Shown: positions 51,493-60,803 of the stretch, piece after piece | Position numbering within the stretch: the stretch's first letter is position 1 | Layout: every line of letters begins with the position of its first letter | Assembly: GCA_947460875.1 (NCBI GenBank) | Contig: CANHGR010000001.1 | Location: forward strand, 104,681 to 168,680 | Source of the DNA: Sphingobacteriaceae bacterium | Lineage (GTDB): Bacteria; Bacteroidota; Bacteroidia; Sphingobacteriales; Sphingobacteriaceae | Direction: 5' to 3' | DNA length: 64,000 nucleotides | The notes under the pieces: generated by a model | Databases searched by the model: none | The model's input: the letters and a program-made list of their open reading frames with translations, nothing else | Told to the model about the DNA's origin: nothing | Program-made: the position numbers and the translations under genes

Positions 51493-53094
51493 ATGAGTGT
51501 TCTCTCTATCCTTGTATTTCTACCTCTGCTGGCCGGCCTTGTTGTAATAATGTTGCCCACTGCGCAGCAAGGGCGCTATAAATATATAGCCCTTGGCGCC
51601 ACACTATTACAGCTCTTACTCAGCGCATTCGTTTATATCAATTTCAAAACGGGAGCCGACTTCTCAGGTGTGCATCAACGCCGTCAGTTCCAGTTTGTCG
51701 AGCAGACGTCTTGGATCAATCTCGATTTGGGCACTTTAGGAAGGCTCCAGATCGATTATTTTATGGGTGTAGACGGATTGTCTATGCCCTTCTTGTTCCT
51801 TACATCTTTGGTCATGTTCGTGGCGGTGTTGGCATCCTGGGAGATAAAGACTAATCTAAAAGGATATTTTGCGTTGTTCCTTTTACTTGATATGGCTATT
51901 ATTGGCGTATTTGTGGCCCTTGATTTCTTCCTTTTCTACCTTTTCTACGAGTTAATGCTTTTTCCGCTTTATTTCCTTATAGGAATGTGGGGAGGCGTAA
52001 GAAGGGAGTATGCGGCAATTAAATTCTTCCTATACACGCTGTGTGGGTCCGTGTTCATGCTGCTTATCATCATCGGCCTGTATTTTTCTGTCACTGATCC
52101 ACTTAGTGGGAGTCATACTTTTAACATGATTCACATGATGGATCCGGCAAACTATGTGGGAGGGTCGATATTTTCGCCAAGTGCAGGTCAGCAATTATTT
52201 GGTATTTCTGCTCGCTTGCTTGCCTTTATTGTTTTGTTTATTGCTTTCGCGATAAAAGTACCTATAGTGCCGCTACATACTTGGCTGCCTGATGCGCACG
52301 TGGAGGCGCCTACCCCCGTTTCTATTATTCTTGCTGGGATTTTATTGAAAATAGGAGGTTATGGGATTTTGCGGATATGCTATAGTATTTTTCCCGAGGC
52401 GGCCATTGATTCTTCATGGTGTATCGGACTTATTGGTGTGGTGTCTATTATTTATGGAGCTCTTAATGCTTTAGCGCAGACCGACTTAAAGCGCTTGATT
52501 GCCTATTCATCTGTTTCGCATATGGGTTTTGTATTGCTAGGTTTCGCATCGCTCACCGCCGAAGGCATAAGTGGTGCGAATATGCAAATGATTAGTCATG
52601 GATTTTTATCTGCAATGCTATTCTTCCTCGCGGGAGTTATTTATAATCGTGTACATGACAGAGAGATTGCTAATTTTAGGGGGCTCTCGCTGCTGATGCC
52701 CAAGTTTACTGCATTTTGTATGGTTGCGTTCTTTGCTTCGCTTGGATTGCCCGGTTTTTCTGCGTTTATGGGCGAATCGTTTAGCCTGATCGGGGCGTTT
52801 ACCTCAGAAAGTGTTAATGGTTTAATACCAAGGTGGATGGCAATTGGAGGATCATTAGGGATTCTATTGAGTGCCGCTTATTTTCTATGGACATTTCAGC
52901 GTATGTTTTTCGGCGAGCTGCGGTTGATGGGTGGCGAAGACTGGAGAATACAGCTTACCGATGTAAATACGCGCGAAAAAATCGCGCTAATTCCGCTTGC
53001 ATTAATGGCGACGCTACTCGGGCTTTTCCCCGCTTTGGTGTTTGAAAAAATGAATAGCTCAGTTTTAGAATTGATCAGGCTGGTAAACCCATAG
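51493..53094 (+). CDS. nuoM: NADH-quinone oxidoreductase subunit M
   Basis: Antiporter-like proton-pumping subunit of Complex I, 533 residues with about fourteen helices. LFYLFYELMLFPLYFLIGMW contains the conserved glutamate, KVPIVPLHTWLPDAHVEAPT the pumping lysine and histidine, and AYSSVSHMGFVLLGFASL the second broken helix. It starts four bases after nuoL and is followed by nuoN five bases after its stop. Confidence 0.95.
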   Translation: MSVLSILVFLPLLAGLVVIMLPTAQQGRYKYIALGATLLQLLLSAFVYINFKTGADFSGVHQRRQFQFVEQTSWINLDLGTLGRLQIDYFMGVDGLSMPFLFLTSLVMFVAVLASWEIKTNLKGYFALFLLLDMAIIGVFVALDFFLFYLFYELMLFPLYFLIGMWGGVRREYAAIKFFLYTLCGSVFMLLIIIGLYFSVTDPLSGSHTFNMIHMMDPANYVGGSIFSPSAGQQLFGISARLLAFIVLFIAFAIKVPIVPLHTWLPDAHVEAPTPVSIILAGILLKIGGYGILRICYSIFPEAAIDSSWCIGLIGVVSIIYGALNALAQTDLKRLIAYSSVSHMGFVLLGFASLTAEGISGANMQMISHGFLSAMLFFLAGVIYNRVHDREIANFRGLSLLMPKFTAFCMVAFFASLGLPGFSAFMGESFSLIGAFTSESVNGLIPRWMAIGGSLGILLSAAYFLWTFQRMFFGELRLMGGEDWRIQLTDVNTREKIALIPLALMATLLGLFPALVFEKMNSSVLELIRLVNP

Positions 53095-53099
53095 ATCTT

Positions 53100-54593
53100 A
53101 TGAATGATTTCCTGCCTAATATCTCTTTGATGCTGGATTCAGTGCTTGATAGCCTGTTATGGTTCTATCCGGAACTTGTCCTTGGCATTCTTTTTATTCT
53201 GGTTATCATAACTGATCTGTTCTTTTCTAAGCGTTTTCAAAACGCTGTTTTTCTCTTGACATCGTTCGGGTTGGGTGTGGTTGGCTATTTTATTCTATTG
53301 CAATTAAATGCGCCATCTGAAACAACCGTTTTTAGCGGAATGATCCGTCCGGACAAGTTGAGTACCTATTTTAAAGTTATTCTGTGTGTCGTATCTCTTT
53401 TATTCCTGCTTTTTATTAGGGATAATAAGGAACTGAAAAGCCATGATAAAGGCACAGGGGACCTTCACGCTATTCTAATTGCTGTGTTATTTGGGATGAA
53501 CCTAATGGTGATGTCATCTAATTTACTGATGATCTACCTTTCTATCGAGATGGTTTCTGTAGGTTCTTATATCATGGTTGGATATATTTCAGGTACTGCA
53601 AAACAAACAGAAGCTGCTATGAAATATGCTTTGTTCGGTGCAGTATGTTCGGCAATGATGCTTTATGGGATGTCTCTTGTATATGCCTTTACTGGTACCC
53701 TTAATTTTATTGATCCTGCTTTTTTATCGGGGCTGTCAAGTGTATCAACGTTGAGTTCAGGAATAGCTTTAGGGATGATAATGGTGGGAATTGGTTTTAA
53801 GCTCTCGTTTGTTCCTATGCATTTCTGGACTCCGGATGTTTACGAGGGCGCACCAACGCCAGTTACTGCATTTCTGGCCACCGGACCGAAAATAGCTGGC
53901 TTTGCTTTATTAATCAGGTTGCTCGACAGCCTAGGAGGCACTAAGGCAGCTTTAGATTTTAATGAGATACTAGGCGGAATTGCGTTGATAACGATGATTG
54001 CTGGCAATTTCTCGGCAATTTGGCAAAATAACGTAAAGAGAATGTTGGCTTATTCCTCAATCGGTCATACAGGATTCATACTACTATCGGTGCTTGCCTT
54101 TTCTCAAGCTGGTCAAAAGGCGCTGATCTTTTATTTGAGTATATATGCTCTAATGAATATGGCAGCATTTATGTTGGCTGACTACATCGAAGAAAAATCT
54201 GGCGCTAAAAATCTGGATGAATATAAAGGACTCGGCCAAAAACTGCCACTCACTTTCTTTTTGTTTGTAATTGTGCTTGTCTCATTAACTGGCTTGCCAC
54301 CCACAGCTGGATTCATTGGAAAATTATTGGTATTTTCTGCTGCACTCGAAATGTATAATTCTACTGGCTCTTTGTTAGTAATGGTCTTAATCATTGCCGG
54401 CGCATTAGTAACCCTTGTCTCACTATTTTACTATATAAATGTGCCGCTAAACGCTTATCTGAGGCAATCGAATCATGAGGTTGAAATCACTGAAATAAAG
54501 ACATTTAAAATCTATCTGAGTCTGTTTTTAACGATAATAATACTTGTACTTGGAATCTTCCCGCAGCTATTAACTAGTTTTATTGTGATTTGA
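53100..54593 (+). CDS. nuoN: NADH-quinone oxidoreductase subunit N
   Basis: Antiporter-like proton-pumping subunit of Complex I, 497 residues with about fourteen helices. Recognisable parts are MIYLSIEMVSVGSYIMVGYI with the charged glutamate, SFVPMHFWTPDVYEGAPTPV and MLAYSSIGHTGFILLSVLAF. It is the last gene of the operon. No terminator hairpin is visible in the 52 bases before purF, so read-through into purF is possible. Confidence 0.95.
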   Translation: MNDFLPNISLMLDSVLDSLLWFYPELVLGILFILVIITDLFFSKRFQNAVFLLTSFGLGVVGYFILLQLNAPSETTVFSGMIRPDKLSTYFKVILCVVSLLFLLFIRDNKELKSHDKGTGDLHAILIAVLFGMNLMVMSSNLLMIYLSIEMVSVGSYIMVGYISGTAKQTEAAMKYALFGAVCSAMMLYGMSLVYAFTGTLNFIDPAFLSGLSSVSTLSSGIALGMIMVGIGFKLSFVPMHFWTPDVYEGAPTPVTAFLATGPKIAGFALLIRLLDSLGGTKAALDFNEILGGIALITMIAGNFSAIWQNNVKRMLAYSSIGHTGFILLSVLAFSQAGQKALIFYLSIYALMNMAAFMLADYIEEKSGAKNLDEYKGLGQKLPLTFFLFVIVLVSLTGLPPTAGFIGKLLVFSAALEMYNSTGSLLVMVLIIAGALVTLVSLFYYINVPLNAYLRQSNHEVEITEIKTFKIYLSLFLTIIILVLGIFPQLLTSFIVI

Positions 54594-54645
54594 GCATGAT
54601 AAAAATCAATAATAAATCCCTAATTTAGCGAACTCGTTACCTGCT

Positions 54646-56550
54646 ATGAGTGAACAAATTAAGCATGAGTGTGGAATCGCCCTCATTCGCCTTCTAAAGC
54701 CCCTATCTTATTATTATCAGAAGTACGGAACTGCGCTTTACGGTCTCAACAAACTCTATTTGCTGATGGAAAAGCAGCATAATCGTGGTCAGGACGGAGC
54801 CGGTATTGCAACCATTAAACTGGATGTAAAACCCGGTCATCGATATATTAGTCGCCACAGGGCTACCGGTTCAGGGGCGGTCGCTCAAATCTTTGAATAC
54901 GTTCAAAAGAAATTTGCAGAGGTACAAATGCATAATCCCGAGTTATTAAGCGATACTGAATGGCTTAAAGAAAACGTCAGTTTCACTGGGGAAGTTTTAT
55001 TAGGGCATTTGCGCTACGGCACGCACGGCAAGAATAGCATTGAAAGTTGTCACCCATTCCTCCGGCAAAATAATTGGATGGCAAGAAACCTGGTCATTGC
55101 TGGGAACTTCAACATGACCAATGTTGATGAACTGCTGGAACAATTGTACGAGTTAGGGCAGCACCCAAAAGAAAGAGCTGATACGATTACCGTACTTGAA
55201 AAAATTGGACATTTTCTTGATGCCGAGAATCAAGAGCTTTTTGATAAATTTAAAACTCAAGGGCATGAAAATACGGCAATTAGTCCTTTAATTGCAGAAG
55301 AACTTGATGTTGCTAAAATTTTACGCCGATCAGCAAAAACTTGGGATGGAGGTTACACAATAGCGGGAATTCTTGGACATGGCGATGCCTTCGTTATGCG
55401 TGATCCATCTGGGATAAGACCAGCATATTATTATTACGATGATGAAATTGCGGTAGTTACTTCTGAACGTCCGGCGATTCAAACAGGATTTAATGTTCCC
55501 TTTGAACATGTAAAAGAAATTAAACCTGGTCATGCCTTGATTATTAAGAAGAATGGAAAGGTAACGGAAGAGCAGTTCCATGAACCGTCAGTACAAAAGT
55601 CTTGTTCTTTTGAAAGAATCTATTTCTCTAGAGGAAGTGATGCAGAGATCTATCGCGAACGCAAGCAATTAGGACGCCTGCTTTGTCCGCAGATTTTAAA
55701 TGCAATTGACAACGATCTAAAAAATACTGTTTTTTCGTATATCCCGAACACAGCAGAAGTTGCATTTTATGGCATGGTAGAGGGCGTGCACAAGCATATC
55801 AAGCATGTTCAAAAAGGTATATTACTCAAACGCGCCGATAAGATTTCTGATGAAGAATTGGAAGAAGTACTCAACATGGCGCCGAGAGTCGAGAAGATCG
55901 CTATAAAAGATGTTAAACTTAGAACTTTTATCACCCAGGATGCTGATCGTCAGGATATTGTAGCTCATGTTTATGATACGACGTACGGACTGATAAAGCG
56001 AGGACAGGATACGCTGGTGGTACTCGATGATTCGATAGTTAGGGGAACGACATTAAAGCAAAGTGTCCTGAAAATACTCGACCGTTTAGGACCTAAAAAA
56101 ATTATAATAGTTTCTTCTGCGCCGCAAATCAGATATCCTGATTGTTATGGTATCGACATGTCTAGAATGGCGGAATTCGTGGCATTTGAAGCAGCAGTTT
56201 CTCTTTTAAGAGAATCTGGCCGATCAAATATTATTCATGAGGCCTATGATAATTGCATGGCGTCTATACAGGAAGAAAAGGAGAATGTAATTAACCATGT
56301 TCAAGCAATTTACGCACCCTTTACCGATAAGGAAATTTCAGACAGAATAGCTAAGATAATTACTCCGAAGAATATAAATGCCGAAGTCGAAGTGATGTAC
56401 CAAACTCTCGACAACCTCCATAAGGCATGCCCTAATCATTTGGGTGATTGGTACTTCTCTGGAAATTATCCTACCCCTGGCGGGAATAAAGTGGTAAATA
56501 AAGCACTTATGAATTGGATGGAAGGCAAGAATCAGCGTGCTTACGTTTAG
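54646..56550 (+). CDS. purF: Amidophosphoribosyltransferase, long Bacteroidota form
   Basis: Transfers glutamine amide nitrogen to PRPP, the first step of purine synthesis, 634 residues. The class II glutaminase part begins after an eight-residue leader: MSEQIKHE precedes Cys 9 (HECGIALIRL), which would become the N-terminal nucleophile after cleavage. GEVLLGHLRYGTHGK and GYTIAGILGHGDAFVMRDPSG follow. The phosphoribosyl-binding motif is VVLDDSIVRGTTLKQ near residue 467. It is about 130 residues longer than typical PurF, partly through an insert (residues 17-45) and a C-terminal extension, and may be a second, specialised copy. A weak TAATTTAG box lies at 54621-54628. Its stop overlaps that of lysE. 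Confidence 0.85.
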   Translation: MSEQIKHECGIALIRLLKPLSYYYQKYGTALYGLNKLYLLMEKQHNRGQDGAGIATIKLDVKPGHRYISRHRATGSGAVAQIFEYVQKKFAEVQMHNPELLSDTEWLKENVSFTGEVLLGHLRYGTHGKNSIESCHPFLRQNNWMARNLVIAGNFNMTNVDELLEQLYELGQHPKERADTITVLEKIGHFLDAENQELFDKFKTQGHENTAISPLIAEELDVAKILRRSAKTWDGGYTIAGILGHGDAFVMRDPSGIRPAYYYYDDEIAVVTSERPAIQTGFNVPFEHVKEIKPGHALIIKKNGKVTEEQFHEPSVQKSCSFERIYFSRGSDAEIYRERKQLGRLLCPQILNAIDNDLKNTVFSYIPNTAEVAFYGMVEGVHKHIKHVQKGILLKRADKISDEELEEVLNMAPRVEKIAIKDVKLRTFITQDADRQDIVAHVYDTTYGLIKRGQDTLVVLDDSIVRGTTLKQSVLKILDRLGPKKIIIVSSAPQIRYPDCYGIDMSRMAEFVAFEAAVSLLRESGRSNIIHEAYDNCMASIQEEKENVINHVQAIYAPFTDKEISDRIAKIITPKNINAEVEVMYQTLDNLHKACPNHLGDWYFSGNYPTPGGNKVVNKALMNWMEGKNQRAYV

Positions 56551-57176
56551 ATCAAAGACTGCGTAAATACAAGATTATAAATCAGCCGTAAGGCGAAAAT
56601 AATAATCAGCACACCTGCAATTCTATTCAGTTGAGCAATAGTACTAACCTTTATCTTGTTTCGGAGTTTATTGGCATAATAGGCTTTAACAAAATCCATA
56701 CTAACCTGCATAAATAATATTGCTCCGAAAAAAGGTGCGATATCCCGTGCCTCCATTTTTCCGGCAACAGAAATAAAACCGCTCGTGACACTCACCCAAT
56801 AAAGCAAGATAGCCGGATTGAATACACACATGAAAAATCCCTTAAGAAAAAATGCAGTATAATGTCTGGTTTTTGGTGTGTTCTCGTAGTTGATCGTTAC
56901 TTTTTTAAAGATGTAGTAAATTCCAATACTCATTAATATCACACTTCCGATGATGCCGATTTGAAGTCGATATTCACTTTCAAGTTTCAAATAAGACGAA
57001 CCGTATAGTGTGATAATAATATATAGAATATCGCTTAAAAAAACTCCTGCAGACAGAGCCATTCCTGCCCAGACTCCTTTTTCGATGCTGATCTTTATTA
57101 ATGCAAAAAATACAGGGCCGGTTAAGAATGAAAGTACAATTCCTAAGCCTATTCCTGAAATAATTGATTCGACCAT
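56547..57176 (-). CDS. LysE-family translocator (amino acid exporter)
   Basis: A 209-residue inner-membrane protein with six helices. The family hallmark GPVFFALIKISIEKG follows an initial GIGLGIVLSFLTGP helix, and FMCVFNPAILLYWVSVTSG contains the conserved NPxxxxxW segment. LysE/RhtB proteins export basic or neutral amino acids or related molecules; the substrate is not evident here. It is convergent with purF and the two stop codons share four bases (TTAG). Confidence 0.88.
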   Translation of the reverse strand: MVESIISGIGLGIVLSFLTGPVFFALIKISIEKGVWAGMALSAGVFLSDILYIIITLYGSSYLKLESEYRLQIGIIGSVILMSIGIYYIFKKVTINYENTPKTRHYTAFFLKGFFMCVFNPAILLYWVSVTSGFISVAGKMEARDIAPFFGAILFMQVSMDFVKAYYANKLRNKIKVSTIAQLNRIAGVLIIIFALRLIYNLVFTQSLI

Positions 57177-57344
57177 TGTTTAATTTAGGAAGCGAATATG
57201 CAATATACATCGCTTATATCAAAACTGCGAGCTAGGATATAGAAACGAATAGCCTGAATACTTATTGCAGATGTCGTGGCATTATGTTATTATTGGTTCT
57301 AATTCTTGCAGAATAGGATAAACCTTCAAAGCATAAAATCTAAG

Positions 57345-58631
57345 ATGTCAGTATCAGAAGAAACGAAGCCAGGCGCGATGAAGCCTATTGTTATTATTGG
57401 GGTATTATTCTTTATTTTCGGATTTGTTACTTGGTTAAACGGCCCGCTAATCACATTCGTAAAGCTTGCATTTGCGTTAGACACGGATGCAAAAGCTTTT
57501 TATGTGACCACCGCGTTTTTCATGGCTTATTTTTTTCTGGCACTCCCATCCTCTTGGATTCTTCGAAAAACTGGCATGAAAAATGGAATGGCTATCGGAT
57601 TACTGCTGATGGCATTAGGAACCTTCGTTTTCGGAACATACGCAACAGCAAGAGATTACGGAATGTCTTTAACCGGGTTGTTTATCATTGGATCTGGCTT
57701 ATCATTATTGCAAACTGCTTCTAATCCATATATCAGTATTCTGGGCTCTATTGAAAGCGCGGCGCAACGAATAAGTATCATGGGAATCTGCAATAAAGTG
57801 GGTGGGATTATCAGCCCACTTATTATTGGAGCATTTGTATTGAAGGATATAGATAAACTTGAAGAAAGAGTCAGGAACGCAACAGATGAAGCAGATAGAG
57901 AGTCTATACTCGCTGGTTTTGCTTCGGTGATCTATACGCCATATGTGATTATGGCCGGTATTTTGGTCTTATTGGCGATATGGATTATTCGTTCTTCCTT
58001 GCCGGAAGTAAAAGCAGCAGAAACAAACGTACAGTTGGCCGGCGCTGAAACGATGAAAGTGAAAAGCACTATTTTCCAATTTCCACATCTATTTCTTGGA
58101 GCCCTGTGTATTTTCGTCTATGTAGGCGCAGAAGTAATGGCAGGAGATGCCATTGGCACCTATGGCAAGGGATTTGCTATCTCAACGGATCAAGCCAAAT
58201 ACTTTACTTCTTTTACCTTAGGTGCCATGCTCGTTGGCTATATTATTGGCATAATTACCATACCTCGATATCTTTCTCAAGAGAATAGTTTAAAATATTC
58301 TGCAATTCTCGGTTTTTTATTTACGCTTGGCGCCCTCCTAACGGAAGGATATGTTTCTGTGGGTTTCGTGGCAGCCTTAGGCTTAGCCAACGCGTTGATG
58401 TGGCCTGCCATTTGGCCACTTGCTATCAGAGGTCTTGGAAAATTTACTGAGACTGGATCAGCATTTCTAATAATGGGTATCGCAGGCGGAGCAACCATTC
58501 CCTGGTTGTTCGGGCATTATAAAGAAACATATGATTTTCAATGGGTATTTTTCTTGCTGATGGTGCCTTGCTATCTTTATATTCTATATTATTCTGTCGC
58601 CGGATTTCGAGTAGGGGTACGGTCCAATTAA
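57345..58631 (+). CDS. FucP-family sugar MFS transporter
   Basis: Major facilitator of about 428 residues from the ATG at 57345, with twelve helices, closest to the fucose/glucose/galactose (FucP/GluP) group of proton symporters. Family markers are FGFVTWLNGPLITFVKLAF in helix 1, the loop AYFFLALPSSWILRKTGMKN after helix 2, TASNPYISILGS in helix 4 and the LGLANALMWPAIWPLAIRGL segment in helix 10. Substrate is probably a hexose. A TTG-initiated longer reading from 57306 lacks support. The dCMP deaminase gene follows 19 bases later. Confidence 0.9.
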   Translation: MSVSEETKPGAMKPIVIIGVLFFIFGFVTWLNGPLITFVKLAFALDTDAKAFYVTTAFFMAYFFLALPSSWILRKTGMKNGMAIGLLLMALGTFVFGTYATARDYGMSLTGLFIIGSGLSLLQTASNPYISILGSIESAAQRISIMGICNKVGGIISPLIIGAFVLKDIDKLEERVRNATDEADRESILAGFASVIYTPYVIMAGILVLLAIWIIRSSLPEVKAAETNVQLAGAETMKVKSTIFQFPHLFLGALCIFVYVGAEVMAGDAIGTYGKGFAISTDQAKYFTSFTLGAMLVGYIIGIITIPRYLSQENSLKYSAILGFLFTLGALLTEGYVSVGFVAALGLANALMWPAIWPLAIRGLGKFTETGSAFLIMGIAGGATIPWLFGHYKETYDFQWVFFLLMVPCYLYILYYSVAGFRVGVRSN

Positions 58632-58650
58632 TACACCAAAGAAATTTTTA

Positions 58651-59130
58651 ATGTCTGATTTATATCCTGATAAGCTCGCCTTTAGCACTATTTTTATGAA
58701 TCTAGCTTCCGATCTCGCCAAGCGCTCGCACTGCGTTAAGGCTCAAGTGGGCGCTGTTCTCTCAAAAGATACGCGCATTATCTCTATAGGATATAATGGT
58801 CCACCGGCAGGAACACATAATTGCGATGAAGAATGGCCTGATACCGGCTGCCCGCGAGATTCGAAAAATAGTTGTTCACTTGCTCTGCATGCAGAAGAAA
58901 ATGCAATTCTTTATGCTGTGAAGAATGGCGCAAGTTTGGAAGGTGCTACCTTGTATATCACGCTTTCGCCATGTCTGCCATGCGCACGACTTATTTATTC
59001 ATCCGGAATAAAGAAAGTATTTTTTAAGAATTCATACGCAGAATTTAAGGGAATGGGTAGTGATGAGGGAGTGGAATTCCTCAATAGATTCGGAGTTGAA
59101 ACTAAAAAATTAGTTATTCCGTATTTCTAA
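58651..59130 (+). CDS. dCMP deaminase (ComEB-like cytidine/deoxycytidylate deaminase)
   Basis: Zinc enzyme of 159 residues that deaminates dCMP to dUMP for dTTP synthesis. The active-site HAEENAI motif lies near residue 81 and the zinc-binding PCLPC near residue 108. The N-terminal region (SHCVKAQVGAVLSKDTRIIS) and the long first zinc loop (CDEEWPDTGCPRDSKNSC) with extra cysteines are typical for dCMP deaminases of the ComEB type. It follows the sugar transporter gene at 19 bases but is functionally unrelated. Confidence 0.9.
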   Translation: MSDLYPDKLAFSTIFMNLASDLAKRSHCVKAQVGAVLSKDTRIISIGYNGPPAGTHNCDEEWPDTGCPRDSKNSCSLALHAEENAILYAVKNGASLEGATLYITLSPCLPCARLIYSSGIKKVFFKNSYAEFKGMGSDEGVEFLNRFGVETKKLVIPYF

Positions 59131-59181
59131 TATATTTCTAGGATACTGTTTTAAGATTTACTTTGATTTTTTGACTCTATA

Positions 59182-59901
59182 CTATAGCGGCTGGATTTTG
59201 ATATTCCTCCAGGCACTAGATCCGGGATGTTCTTGCAAAGCAATTTTGCCTTTTAAAACTTTTGCAAAATTGGGAAAGCCTTTTGAAAATTTACTTTTGG
59301 CGAGGACTGCGTTCCATTCATCGCTGCCGACTTGCACATCGGCGGTCATTACGTCATTAAGCCAAAAAGTGATGCGTCCTTTGTTTTGAAGAATTCGAGC
59401 ATGATTCCACTCTCCGACGGGTTTAGGTTTTGATACAGCGGCGCCGCCGAACATATCGTACATGCTTCCTGCAAGATGGGTCTCTGGATTTTTATCTGCA
59501 GCATCAATGTTGTCTAAAACCTGCATTTCGATGCCGCTTGAGTAGGTTGCATTAAAGCCGGGTTCTTTCTTTTCTTGAATATTGAAAATGATCCCACTAT
59601 TACTAGCCTTGGCTACTTTCCACTCTAATCTGAAATCGAAGTTCTCGAATTCTTGATTAGTTACAATATCGCCCCCTCCCGACCGTGGCTGCGAAGGATC
59701 ATAGATGATCGTTCCTTCTTTTACCTGCCATTTCGAGCCAACTGTATCTCTAAGGTAGGTATGCCAACCATTGGTTGTTTTACCGTCGAATAGTAGGATC
59801 CAGCCTTGTTTTTTTTCTTTGCCTGTAAGTTTGTTCGGTTTTTGAGCTAAGGCAGTGACAGCTAATAGAACGCAAAGGCAGGCAGTAAGGATGTTCTTCA
59901 T
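59182..59901 (-). CDS. DUF1080 (3-keto-disaccharide hydrolase) domain protein, exported
   Basis: About 239 residues from the ATG at 59901, with a signal peptide (MKNILTACLCVLLAVTALAQ). The DUF1080 concanavalin-like domain is complete: KQGWILLFDGKTTNGWHTYL, FDFRLEWKVAKASNSGIIFN, the YSSGIEMQVLDN strand and a closing IALQEHPGSSAWRNIKIQPL. Family members cleave 3-keto sugars released by Gfo/Idh/MocA dehydrogenases, and a TIM-barrel isomerase and a Gfo/Idh gene are present 2-4 kb away. An in-frame earlier start at 59937 is unlikely because the signal peptide begins at 59901. Confidence 0.88.
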   Translation of the reverse strand: MKNILTACLCVLLAVTALAQKPNKLTGKEKKQGWILLFDGKTTNGWHTYLRDTVGSKWQVKEGTIIYDPSQPRSGGGDIVTNQEFENFDFRLEWKVAKASNSGIIFNIQEKKEPGFNATYSSGIEMQVLDNIDAADKNPETHLAGSMYDMFGGAAVSKPKPVGEWNHARILQNKGRITFWLNDVMTADVQVGSDEWNAVLAKSKFSKGFPNFAKVLKGKIALQEHPGSSAWRNIKIQPL

Positions 59902-59962
59902 AGTATTCTCGGTTAGGAATTTAAATCTAATAAACAATTTTCGTTTTAAGAAGAAATTTTGG

Positions 59963-60637
59963 CTAGCTCAGCTCGGTATTAATTTTATCAAAGATATCCA
60001 TGAAAGAACCACTCAACTTCTCGCGATATTTTTGAAATACTCCGCTGAGCTCTCTTCTTTGTGAATCATTAATGGGGTCATCCCAAAGCCGCATGCAAAT
60101 TCTGGTTAATGCATACATAAGATGATCCATCTCGTTATAAGATTTTAAATATGCAGACCGTATAAAGCGATCAAAGAAGTTGAAAAAAAGAGGGGTATCC
60201 GCAATGCCGTTGAATTCGAGAAATTTTTGAAGGGCAGGTCGGTAAATCTTTCCAAGATAGCTGTAAAGGTCGTCAGCATCAATTACTCTGTTGCTGACCA
60301 GCAGATTATCAAGCAATAATTCAAGAGAAACGTGCGCGAGAAAGGAAGGCCGTACTGGCGAATTTATAAGTAGCGGCGCTATTTCTATCTTGATTTCACG
60401 TGTATGCTGCATGAAAAATTCAGAGGAATGAAAGATTCGGTCAACCTGAATATGGCGACTCCACCCCTCCAGAATTTTAATTAGCCGGTCATCCTCGTTA
60501 AAAGACACAGCCAGTTTATCCGGGTGTAGGTTCCAGTTTTTATTCGCATTTTTTAAAAGATCAGGTAAAATTGATCCCAGAATAAACTGAGGGTCGGTAT
60601 AGTGCCTATCGAAATAAAAATGTGATAGAAAATTCAT
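59963..60637 (-). CDS. ACP phosphodiesterase-like protein (AcpH/DUF479)
   Basis: A 224-residue protein of the AcpH family, whose E. coli member removes the 4'-phosphopantetheine arm from acyl carrier protein. Conserved elements are the N-terminal MNFLSHFYFDR, the ILGSILPDLLK segment, GWSRHIQVDRIFHSSEFF with the HxxxD metal ligands, and LAHVSLELLLDNLLV later. It has an HD-like fold and probable manganese dependence. It is divergent from tyrS and precedes the DUF1080 gene, 61 bases away. Confidence 0.8.
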   Translation of the reverse strand: MNFLSHFYFDRHYTDPQFILGSILPDLLKNANKNWNLHPDKLAVSFNEDDRLIKILEGWSRHIQVDRIFHSSEFFMQHTREIKIEIAPLLINSPVRPSFLAHVSLELLLDNLLVSNRVIDADDLYSYLGKIYRPALQKFLEFNGIADTPLFFNFFDRFIRSAYLKSYNEMDHLMYALTRICMRLWDDPINDSQRRELSGVFQKYREKLSGSFMDIFDKINTELS

Positions 60638-60774
60638 GTCGTCCTAACCGCTACAATATACAGAGAATGTAGTCGAAAGACAATTCTAATCGGGTAAGCG
60701 ATTCGATACTGACATGAAGCTACGAAAGAACAATTTCAATTCGAGCTCTTAAGTTTTTTAAACGATGATTCTTA

Positions 60775-60782
60775 TATCTTTG
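60775..60782 (+). promoter_or_regulatory. Candidate -7 box of tyrS
   Basis: TATCTTTG, a consensus TAnnTTTG, ends 21 bases before the tyrS ATG at 60804. No clear -33 TTG. Confidence 0.5.
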
Positions 60783-60803
60783 CCAATCTTTTAATATTGA
60801 TAA

